Assembly (NCBI GenBank): GCA_003566255.1 | Contig: PXEC01000174.1 | Span: forward strand, 1 to 5,138 | DNA length: 5,138 bases | Direction: 5' to 3' | Origin: Candidatus Peregrinibacteria bacterium | Lineage (GTDB): Bacteria; Patescibacteriota; Gracilibacteria; UBA1369; LOWO2-01-FULL-3 | In this document: positions 1 through 4,863 of the stretch, piece by piece | Layout of the letters: each line of letters opens with the position of its first letter | Position numbering within the stretch: position 1 is the first letter of the stretch | Made by a program: the position numbers and the translations under genes | Notes under the pieces: model-generated | The model's database searches: none | Told to the model about the DNA's origin: nothing | The model's input: only the letters and a program-made list of their open reading frames with translations

Positions 1-199
1 AAAAAAGTATCAGAAAATCCGCCAGGACTTTTTTGTGCCTTTTTCCACAGGCCGCCTCTATGGCACTGAGTGAAAACCTTGTCATGTACACATCTTCGCC
101 TATTAAATTGTTTTTTATGGCTTTTAGCAGGTCTTTACATTCGTCTTGTCTCTTTTGGCCAAAAAAAATTTCCATTATTATGTTCGTATCAATCAACAT
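1..199 (-). CDS. PIN-domain toxin (VapC-like), partial at the left edge
   Basis: The first 66 residues of a PIN-domain protein are visible; the gene continues beyond base 1. The N-terminus MLIDTNIIMEIFFG is the classic PIN opening strand, with the first conserved metal-binding Asp at residue 4. Glu48 in FSLSAIEAA fits the second conserved acidic position. PIN toxins of type II systems are Mg-dependent ribonucleases that cut tRNA or other RNA; that activity is family knowledge and is not shown here. The ATG overlaps the end of the upstream antitoxin gene by 11 bases (189-199). The reading frame has a stop 36 bases upstream and no other ATG, GTG or TTG in between, so the start is well fixed. 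No Shine-Dalgarno sequence is visible, and translation is probably coupled to the antitoxin. A run of eight T (coding strand, 168-161) falls in codons 11-13. The remaining acidic residues lie outside the window, so catalytic completeness cannot be judged. Confidence 0.85.
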   Translation of the reverse strand, partial: MLIDTNIIMEIFFGQKRQDECKDLLKAIKNNLIGEDVYMTRFSLSAIEAACGKRHKKVLADFLILF

Positions 200-515
200 A
201 TTTGTGCCAGTTATGTTGCCATTCCAACGCTGTCATTTTTGGATAGTCTTTTTTCATGCACCCCGCGTGGGCATCGAAAAAATCATCCTCTCTCAACTGC
301 TTTAATGTGATTTTTCTCTTAGGCTTTTTCTTTTTTTCCACGCTCTCTCCTTTCTCAAGTATTTTTTCATACTCCTCTACCGATAGAATAACCGTTACAG
401 GCTTTGATTTTCGCATAATTACACACATCCCTTCTTGGATAGCTTTGTCATTGACCTCTTTAAAGTTGTTTCTTGCGTACGTAGCGGGGACTTGTTGGCT
501 CAAATCAATGTTCAT
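189..515 (-). CDS. Phd/YefM-family antitoxin
   Basis: A 108-residue protein. Residues 12-55 (TYARNNFKEVNDKA, then VIMRKSKPVTVILSVEEYEKIL) match the Phd/YefM fold: the RNNF(K/S)E helix, the basic RKSKPV strand turn and the LSVEEYE helix. In this family the N-terminal domain binds operator DNA as a dimer and the C-terminal tail wraps and inhibits the toxin. Here a lysine-rich linker (residues 60-68) separates it from a C-terminal segment (about 70-108) containing GCMKKDYPKMTALEWQ, the likely toxin-binding part. It precedes the PIN toxin on the same strand and overlaps it by 11 bases, the usual antitoxin-toxin order. An in-frame TAA lies just upstream of the ATG, so no longer start is possible. 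The tail is somewhat longer than in minimal Phd antitoxins. The family call is firm; the toxin-binding role of the tail is inferred. Confidence 0.9.
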   Translation of the reverse strand: MNIDLSQQVPATYARNNFKEVNDKAIQEGMCVIMRKSKPVTVILSVEEYEKILEKGESVEKKKKPKRKITLKQLREDDFFDAHAGCMKKDYPKMTALEWQHNWHKYVD

Positions 516-521
516 GCTTGG

Positions 522-550
522 ACTTTATCAAATGTACATTTAAATGTCAA
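522..550 (-). promoter_or_regulatory. Promoter of the toxin-antitoxin operon, predicted leaderless
   Basis: On the minus strand there is a perfect -35 TTGACA (550-545), a 17-base spacer and a -10 TAAAGT (527-522, 4 of 6 matches to TATAAT). Six bases separate the -10 from the antitoxin ATG at 515, so the expected transcription start coincides with the A of the ATG. That predicts an mRNA without a 5' leader. The sequence match is seen; the start site is inferred. Confidence 0.65.
530..547. promoter_or_regulatory. Overlapping 12-base palindromes, candidate toxin-antitoxin operator
   Basis: AAATGTACATTT (530-541) and ACATTTAAATGT (536-547) are each perfect palindromes and share six bases, so the block AAATGTACATTTAAATGT contains three half-sites related to ACATTT/AAATGT. 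It fills most of the spacer and overlaps the -35 of the toxin-antitoxin promoter, the usual position for an autorepression operator of Phd/YefM complexes. Binding by this antitoxin is inferred from position and symmetry. Confidence 0.65.
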
Positions 551-561
551 TTTTCTTTTTC

Positions 562-590
562 TTGTCTTATTCCATTTATCGCTTTAGAAT
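562..590 (+). promoter_or_regulatory. Candidate recR promoter
   Basis: TTGTCT (562-567, 4 of 6 to TTGACA), a 17-base spacer and TAGAAT (585-590, 5 of 6 to TATAAT) precede the recR ATG at 601. The -10 ends ten bases before the ATG, so the predicted leader is only about 3-5 bases. It lies 12 bases beyond the -35 of the divergent toxin-antitoxin promoter, so the two transcription units share this short region. Confidence 0.5.
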
Positions 591-600
591 TTTGGGCGAG

Positions 601-1203
601 ATGTCTAAATTTTTACCCAAATCAGTCAGAGATGTTATTGAAGAGCTTTCAAGACTCCCGGGAATAGGGCCCAAGTCCGCGCAAAGATTGGCTATTCACT
701 TGTTGCATTCCCCCGAAAGTAGGGTGAAGCCTTTGGGGCAAGCTCTTCTGGGCCTTAAAGAGAATGTTGTTTTCTGTGAGGAATGCTGGAATATCGCGGA
801 ACGGACTCCCTGTGGAATTTGCGATAATCCGGGGAGAGACAGGAGCGTTATCTGTGTTGTTGAGCAGTTCCTGGATGTTGTCGCTTTGGAAAAAACTTCG
901 GAGTTTAACGGGGTTTATCATGTTCTTCACGGCGCTCTTTCCCCGATAGACGGCATCGGTCCGGATCAGCTCAAAATTGATGATTTGTTGCGACGAATCA
1001 AAAATAAAAATCTTTCCGAAATAATTTTGGCGACGAATCCCAGTCTTGAAGGTGAAGCAACGGCTTTATATTTACAAAAACAGCTTGCGGATTTTAGCGG
1101 AAAAATTACGAGGATTGCCCGTGGGTTGCCGATTGGAGGAGATCTGGAATACGCGGATGAGGTCACTTTAAGCAGAGCTCTTACGGGGCGCGGAGAGTTT
1201 TAG
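601..1203 (+). CDS. recR: Recombination mediator protein RecR
   Basis: A 200-residue protein, the usual RecR length. RecR works with RecO (and RecF) in loading RecA on SSB-coated single-stranded DNA at gaps. The domains are in the expected order: a helix-hairpin-helix with LPGIGPKSAQRLA at residues 19-31; a four-cysteine zinc finger with Cys59, Cys62, Cys71 and Cys74; a Toprim domain from about residue 82 (SVICVVEQFLDVVALEK) to about 177; and the C-terminal Walker-B-like tail IGGDLEYADEVTLSRAL. The frame is open upstream to an ATG at 544, but that would add 19 hydrophobic, unconserved residues. Homologues begin near MSKFLPKSVRDVIEELSRLPG, so 601 is chosen. No dnaX or YbaB gene accompanies it here. 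Its stop codon overlaps the stop of the convergent ispE by four bases. Confidence 0.97.
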   Translation: MSKFLPKSVRDVIEELSRLPGIGPKSAQRLAIHLLHSPESRVKPLGQALLGLKENVVFCEECWNIAERTPCGICDNPGRDRSVICVVEQFLDVVALEKTSEFNGVYHVLHGALSPIDGIGPDQLKIDDLLRRIKNKNLSEIILATNPSLEGEATALYLQKQLADFSGKITRIARGLPIGGDLEYADEVTLSRALTGRGEF

Positions 1204-1928
1204 GTCGTCCCCAGTTTGAAGTAAGACGGGCCCGATCCGCTGAGGTGATATCCTTCCGGGGGAGGGGTGATAGTTTCGAAATCGTTATGTATGTTTTTGG
1301 CTATTCCTTCGATGTTTTTTTGTTTCAACGCTTCTATCAGATTGTTCGTTTTTTCGGTGTTTTTTCCGCAAAGATCTAGACTCAGAAGCTCATAAGCGTG
1401 TTTTGTTTTCTGAGGGTCCATTGATTTTTTGGGAACTATTTCCAGTGGTAATTCAATGTGCGGCAGTGGCGTCACCTTCTCTCCAAAATTTTCCCCCAAT
1501 GCGGTTCCTCCTATAATGAAAAACGGCACGTCCTTTCCCAATTTCGCTCCCAGTTCCAAAAGTTCATCTGTTGTTAACTCAAGTTCCCATAATTCGTTCA
1601 AGTATTTCAGAACAGCGGCCGCGTTTGAAGACTCTCCTCCCAGTCCCGACGCAGGAGGAATACTTCTTTTTATTTCGATTTTGACCGCCCTTTTCAGATT
1701 GTACTTATATTTGAGCAACGTGCATGCCTTGTGCGCGAGAGAGTCGCTTCCTTCTCTGTTTTCTGACGATATAAGATCTTCGCTTTCGGAGAGAGGTTCT
1801 TCAATTTCAATTTCATTAACAAGCTTGTCCGTCTCATAAAAAACTGTACGGATTTCGTGATATCCGGATTCTGTTTTCCGCATTATATCCAAGCAAAGGT
1901 TGATCTTTGCCGGCGCGTAGATTTTCAT
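1200..1928 (-). CDS. ispE: 4-diphosphocytidyl-2-C-methyl-D-erythritol kinase IspE
   Basis: A 242-residue GHMP kinase that phosphorylates CDP-methylerythritol at the 2-OH with ATP, the fourth step of the MEP isoprenoid pathway, in the cytoplasm. Visible motifs: PAKINLCLDI at residues 6-15 with the conserved Lys8; GYHEI at 22-26; the ATP-binding glycine-rich loop IPPASGLGGESSNAA at 90-104; LGKDVPFF at 130-137 with the catalytic Asp133; and the third GHMP motif LSGSGPS at 229-235. It is shorter than typical IspE (about 280-300 residues). The stretch between NDFE (215-218) and the SGSGP motif is only 11 residues, lacking the usual helical segment, and the protein stops soon after the motif. The start is 21 bases after the lipoprotein stop with no Shine-Dalgarno sequence or separate promoter visible, so the two are probably co-transcribed. 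Confidence 0.95.
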   Translation of the reverse strand: MKIYAPAKINLCLDIMRKTESGYHEIRTVFYETDKLVNEIEIEEPLSESEDLISSENREGSDSLAHKACTLLKYKYNLKRAVKIEIKRSIPPASGLGGESSNAAAVLKYLNELWELELTTDELLELGAKLGKDVPFFIIGGTALGENFGEKVTPLPHIELPLEIVPKKSMDPQKTKHAYELLSLDLCGKNTEKTNNLIEALKQKNIEGIAKNIHNDFETITPPPEGYHLSGSGPSYFKLGTT

Positions 1929-1949
1929 TGCCGTTGATGTCTTTTGCTA

Positions 1950-2447
1950 CTAGGGCTCCCGGTAAAAGAAGTTCACCTGTACGGTCTTGCCTTCTCCTCT
2001 TGGCGGATGAACCGTTACCGAAGGATACTCATTGTTGGTCAATGGATGATATTCCTCGGCGGGATCTCCCTGCCAGAAAATGTGATTGGGCTTGAACATC
2101 CCCGCGGTGACATCGTGTTCCATGTGATTCCAGTCGGAAAGTTCTCTTTCGTAGAAAGCTACAACGTCCTCGAATGAGGCGTCTTCTGTGTAGCTGTTCA
2201 AAAACGAGAACTCACCTCCAAAATCTCTGGCACTGTACCCTGAGATACGCTTGAGCCCCGGGTAAACCGGCAGGCCAACATCCGCTTCTCTCACCATTTC
2301 AGGATCTGTCACCCTTGTTTCTTCCGGAGCGCGAGTTGGATCTTCGCTGTCTATGACTATTGTCTCAGTCCGACAGCCTCCGGCGAATAACAGAGTTCCC
2401 AGCAAAATGGTTGCGATAGCGATGTAGCTGAGTCTTTTTACTTTCAT
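1950..2447 (-). CDS. Small predicted lipoprotein with a YPG-motif domain, function unknown
   Basis: A 165-residue protein. Residues 1-24 form a signal peptide: a basic start (MKVKR), a hydrophobic core (IAIATILLGTLLF) and AGGC ending at Cys25. This is an imperfect but acceptable lipobox for lipid attachment, so the mature protein should be anchored outside the cytoplasmic membrane. An acidic, probably flexible linker follows (about 30-55). A compact domain then begins with LPVYPGLKRISGY (59-71) and continues with SFEDVVAFYERELSDW (91-106). The pairing of a YPG-type strand with a helix ending FYxxxL is seen in many small bacterial lipoproteins of unknown role, and I cannot assign a function. 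It lies between ispDF and ispE with its own promoter 5' to it. A link to isoprenoid or cell-envelope lipid metabolism is only suggested by position. Confidence 0.8.
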   Translation of the reverse strand: MKVKRLSYIAIATILLGTLLFAGGCRTETIVIDSEDPTRAPEETRVTDPEMVREADVGLPVYPGLKRISGYSARDFGGEFSFLNSYTEDASFEDVVAFYERELSDWNHMEHDVTAGMFKPNHIFWQGDPAEEYHPLTNNEYPSVTVHPPRGEGKTVQVNFFYREP

Positions 2448-2453
2448 GTTTTG

Positions 2454-2482
2454 AGGATAATGTCCCGGGTTTCGTTTGTCAA
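2454..2482 (-). promoter_or_regulatory. Promoter of the lipoprotein-ispE unit, predicted leaderless
   Basis: On the minus strand: perfect -35 TTGACA (2482-2477), a 17-base spacer and -10 TATCCT (2459-2454, 4 of 6). Six bases separate the -10 from the ATG at 2447, so the predicted start falls on the ATG itself. It lies in the 37-base gap after the ispDF stop. The geometry is identical to the toxin-antitoxin promoter. Confidence 0.6.
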
Positions 2483-2484
2483 AA

Positions 2485-3663
2485 TTAACTTTTCTTCAGA
2501 GACACTATTGCAAAACATTGGATCCCGAGGCCAGCGCCGAATGCTGTTAGATTTTCTCCTCCTGTCGCGGTTATTCCTATTCTTCGTGTCGGAATATCCA
2601 AAATTTCTGATAGAGATTTTTTCATTTTTCCCGTCAATGGGTCTATTTTCGGGGTTCTGCATTCAATCATCAGCCCGACAGTGTTTATTCCAAATCCCTC
2701 CTTCTCCATTTTCTTCAGAATTATTTCCAGATATTTTTTGCTGTCCGTCACCCCTTTTTCACATTGTTCATCGGCGTAAAATCCCAGCGACATCTTCCCG
2801 AGGGCTTGGGATATCGCGTTGAAGATGGCGTGGAGAACCACGTCTCCGTCTGAATTGGCTTCCAATTTTGGTTCGTTTTTTATTTTTATGCCGGCAAGTG
2901 TCAGACAGGACTTTTTGTTGTGTCCGGGATCCTCAAACATGTGACTATCCTGACCTATCCCGATTCTGAAATCTTTTGGTGGCTCCCCAAGAATTTCCTT
3001 TAGCCTTTCGTAGTCGGAGAGTGAAGTTATTTTGAAATTGTTTTCGTCGGCCTCCACATAAGAAATTTTTTGCCCGCTGGCTTCCAGTAACATGGCTTCA
3101 TCCGTGGCTTTCAATTTATTTTTTTTTGCGTTCTCCAGAGCTTTTACAAAAATTCCGTACTTCGCGACTTGCGGTGTTTGAGCGGCAAAAAGCTTTTCTC
3201 TATCGTGTGTTTTTACGATGTGTTCTCCGTTTATTTCTTTAACGGTTGCGTTTATGTAATGTCCCGTTATGCAGGCTCCACCTTCTTCGGTCTTTTTAAT
3301 CGTTTCGTCTATCTCTGATTGTGATGGTAAAGGGTTTGCTCCGTTGTGAACAATGACCACATCCTTTTCTTTCGCTTTTTTGGAAATCGCTTTAAGTCCG
3401 CGAGCAAACGATTCTTGCCTTGTTTTTCCTCCCAGTACGATTTTTCCCCCCCTTGGGAACCTGTATTTTTTTATTATTTCTTCGATTTCAGCCTTGTTCT
3501 TTTGAGAAACCACCAGTGTTATTGTTTCTATATCGCCCCGATCATGAAAAGCCATTATTGAATAGTAAATTATCGGCTTCCCTCCGGCTTCCATGAGAAG
3601 CTTATCTTTTCCTCTTTTCATTCGCTCCCCTGCCCCCGCGCTGAGTATTATTACGTGGTTCAT
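2485..3663 (-). CDS. ispDF: Bifunctional IspD/IspF enzyme (MEP cytidylyltransferase / MEcPP synthase)
   Basis: A 392-residue fusion for the third and fifth steps of the MEP pathway. IspD (about 1-226) transfers CMP from CTP to methylerythritol phosphate: LSAGAGERMKRGKDKLLM (7-24) is the nucleotide-binding loop, AAQTPQ is at 160-165 and TDEAMLLEASG at 187-197. IspF (about 232-390) cyclises CDP-ME 2-phosphate to the 2,4-cyclodiphosphate: IGIGQDSH (234-241) holds the zinc ligands Asp239 and His241, and SDGDVVLHA (271-279) holds His278. IECRTPKI (333-340) and ITATGGENLTAFG (364-376) follow. Oddities: the IspD motif usually written VHDAARP is VHNGANP (105-111), replacing the conserved Asp and Arg by Asn; the IspF DIG..FP segment is degenerate (LGFYADEQ); and the usual ATTTE is ATGGE. 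The zinc ligands and CTP loop are intact, so an active but divergent enzyme is likely. The neighbouring ispE and probable dxr support the pathway. Confidence 0.95.
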   Translation of the reverse strand: MNHVIILSAGAGERMKRGKDKLLMEAGGKPIIYYSIMAFHDRGDIETITLVVSQKNKAEIEEIIKKYRFPRGGKIVLGGKTRQESFARGLKAISKKAKEKDVVIVHNGANPLPSQSEIDETIKKTEEGGACITGHYINATVKEINGEHIVKTHDREKLFAAQTPQVAKYGIFVKALENAKKNKLKATDEAMLLEASGQKISYVEADENNFKITSLSDYERLKEILGEPPKDFRIGIGQDSHMFEDPGHNKKSCLTLAGIKIKNEPKLEANSDGDVVLHAIFNAISQALGKMSLGFYADEQCEKGVTDSKKYLEIILKKMEKEGFGINTVGLMIECRTPKIDPLTGKMKKSLSEILDIPTRRIGITATGGENLTAFGAGLGIQCFAIVSLKKS

Positions 3664-3670
3664 AATTTGT

Positions 3671-3700
3671 ATTTTTGCACAAGGGCTTGACAGGCGTCAA
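3671..3700 (-). promoter_or_regulatory. Candidate ispDF promoter
   Basis: On the minus strand: TTGACG (3700-3695, 5 of 6), an 18-base spacer and AAAAAT (3676-3671, 4 of 6), ending seven bases before the ispDF ATG at 3663. This again places the expected start at the ATG. The -10 is weak, so confidence is modest. Confidence 0.4.
3687..3700. repeat. Inverted repeat spanning both divergent -35 boxes
   Basis: TTGACAGGCGTCAA has perfect five-base arms (TTGAC / GTCAA) around a four-base centre. It covers the forward -35 (3687-3692) and the reverse -35 (3695-3700) in the 81-base gap between ispDF and the receiver gene. It may simply result from two facing -35 elements, or may be an operator that couples the two units. 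Confidence 0.55.
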
Positions 3701-3715
3701 CTTTTGTCCAAGAAT
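3687..3715 (+). promoter_or_regulatory. Candidate promoter of the receiver-domain gene
   Basis: Perfect TTGACA (3687-3692), a 17-base spacer and AAGAAT (3710-3715, 4 of 6). The predicted start near 3722 would give a leader of about 23 bases, pyrimidine-rich and without a Shine-Dalgarno sequence. The -35 faces the ispDF -35 across two bases, so the two promoters overlap. Confidence 0.4.
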
Positions 3716-3744
3716 ACTGCCCGCTACTTCTTAATTTTGTTTTT

Positions 3745-4863
3745 ATGGAAAGCGATAATGAAATCTTGGGAGTCCCTAAAAAAAGCACCGGTTTTAAACG
3801 TGTTAACGATCGCGTTGAGATGTGCGATGAGGCGGATTGTAAAACGTGCGATCTCCCGAATAATCAGGGGGATGATAAGTGCCTGGGGCCTGTGTCTTCT
3901 CTACGTGAAAAAGTTGATGCTTGTTTGAAAAATCCCGAGAGAGACCCTGGCGTCGATAAATTTTTGGATAATTTTTTTACGGAATCAATCGAGACCGTTG
4001 AAAAATGGTTGGGGGAATTGGGACAGGTTTCCATAGAACTTAAAAAAGCGGAGATAGAAAACGGTGTCACTATTGTTGATGATGAGGAAACAAGAAGTGA
4101 TTTGAAAAACTCCATTGAGGTTTTGGAAAAAATTCTCTCTTTGTTGAAAGAATATGATAGTTTTTGGTCGGACAACTCTCTTCGTGAGGAAGATTCCGTT
4201 AATTTTCTGAGTGATTTCAGAAATAAGTTATGTGCCCTCCACATTAGCGCGTCTATCAGTCTCCCCGATTTTGAAGATGATAATAGTACTTATTCCGAGC
4301 TGAGAATTTTTATAAATGAGATTCTGAAGGATATTTCTTCCTCTGCCGGTGCCAATGGCCACCTTGCGAAGCTTGCGGACGCTTTTCATTACGCGATCAA
4401 TCAATATTGTACGTGGAAACAAGCTGTAAACTGGTCAAAAAACATTACGCAAAAAAGCCCCGGAGGGAACAAGTTGGAGCTTCCTTATCCCGGAATGAAA
4501 GTTTGTGTTGTTGATGACAAAGATGATATTTGCAAAATGATCAGTCAGGCTGTGGAGAGAGCTGGTGGTAGACCTTTCGAAGTTTCTTCTTCTTTTGAAG
4601 ATCTCCCCGGCTGTATTGCTTCCAAACATATACAGGTTGTCTTGATTGATCATAATCTTGGTGAAGGTATAGAGGGGCATGAGTTTATTGAGGCGTGCAG
4701 AATGGCCAGCCCCAATATTCTTGTCGTTGGACATTCTTCGGAGGCGAAAACCTTAAATAGGGATAAGGGCAGTCCTTATAAAAAGGCTCATGTTCGGGTT
4801 GCCGATAAGGGAGATTTTAAAGCCATCAGTGAGGCTATAAGCGAGGCCTTTCCCCGTTTTTAA
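3745..4863 (+). CDS. Response-regulator receiver protein with an unrecognised N-terminal region
   Basis: A 372-residue cytoplasmic protein without signal peptide or membrane segment. Residues 251-372 form a REC domain: MKVCVVDDKDD with acidic Asp257/Asp258, phosphoacceptor Asp302 in VVLIDHNLGEGIEGHEF, the switch Ser331 in ILVVGHSS and the conserved Lys355 in VRVADKGD. All key positions for aspartyl phosphorylation are present. No DNA-binding output domain follows. The N-terminal 250 residues match no family I can name: a cysteine group (Cys27, Cys32, Cys35, Cys46), then charged helical segments (about 70-140), then DFRNKLCAL (157-165) in a helix followed by another helix (181-213). This pair resembles the DHp hairpin of histidine kinases, but Ser156 stands where the phosphorylated His would be; no ATPase domain follows. 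The frame is closed upstream by a TGA with no other start, so the ATG at 3745 stands. It is divergent from ispDF and convergent with the probable dxr. Confidence 0.88.
   Translation: MESDNEILGVPKKSTGFKRVNDRVEMCDEADCKTCDLPNNQGDDKCLGPVSSLREKVDACLKNPERDPGVDKFLDNFFTESIETVEKWLGELGQVSIELKKAEIENGVTIVDDEETRSDLKNSIEVLEKILSLLKEYDSFWSDNSLREEDSVNFLSDFRNKLCALHISASISLPDFEDDNSTYSELRIFINEILKDISSSAGANGHLAKLADAFHYAINQYCTWKQAVNWSKNITQKSPGGNKLELPYPGMKVCVVDDKDDICKMISQAVERAGGRPFEVSSSFEDLPGCIASKHIQVVLIDHNLGEGIEGHEFIEACRMASPNILVVGHSSEAKTLNRDKGSPYKKAHVRVADKGDFKAISEAISEAFPRF

Noticed and set aside
153..164. Perfect palindrome TTTTGGCCAAAA
   Set aside because: It lies inside the PIN coding sequence and is composed of codons expected for the conserved IFFGQ stretch, so symmetry alone does not support an operator or terminator.
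544..600. A longer RecR start at the ATG at 544
   Set aside because: The 19 extra residues are hydrophobic and unlike RecR N-termini. This ATG also lies inside the toxin-antitoxin promoter and operator region and upstream of the best recR promoter.
1429..1839. Plus-strand open frame of 136 residues opposite ispE
   Set aside because: It is an antisense shadow of the conserved IspE core, with low-complexity serine-rich translation and no start signal.
2444..2662. Minus-strand open frame of 72 residues overlapping ispDF
   Set aside because: It lies in another frame of the clearly coding IspF region, has no family resemblance, and would cover the lipoprotein promoter.
3593..3928. Plus-strand open frame of 111 residues across the ispDF/receiver gap
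   Set aside because: It overlaps the ispDF start and the receiver gene start in a different frame and shows no domain features.
3864..4244. Minus-strand open frame of 126 residues opposite the receiver gene
   Set aside because: The sense strand encodes a plausible soluble protein leading in frame into a REC domain; the antisense translation is serine- and leucine-rich shadow sequence.
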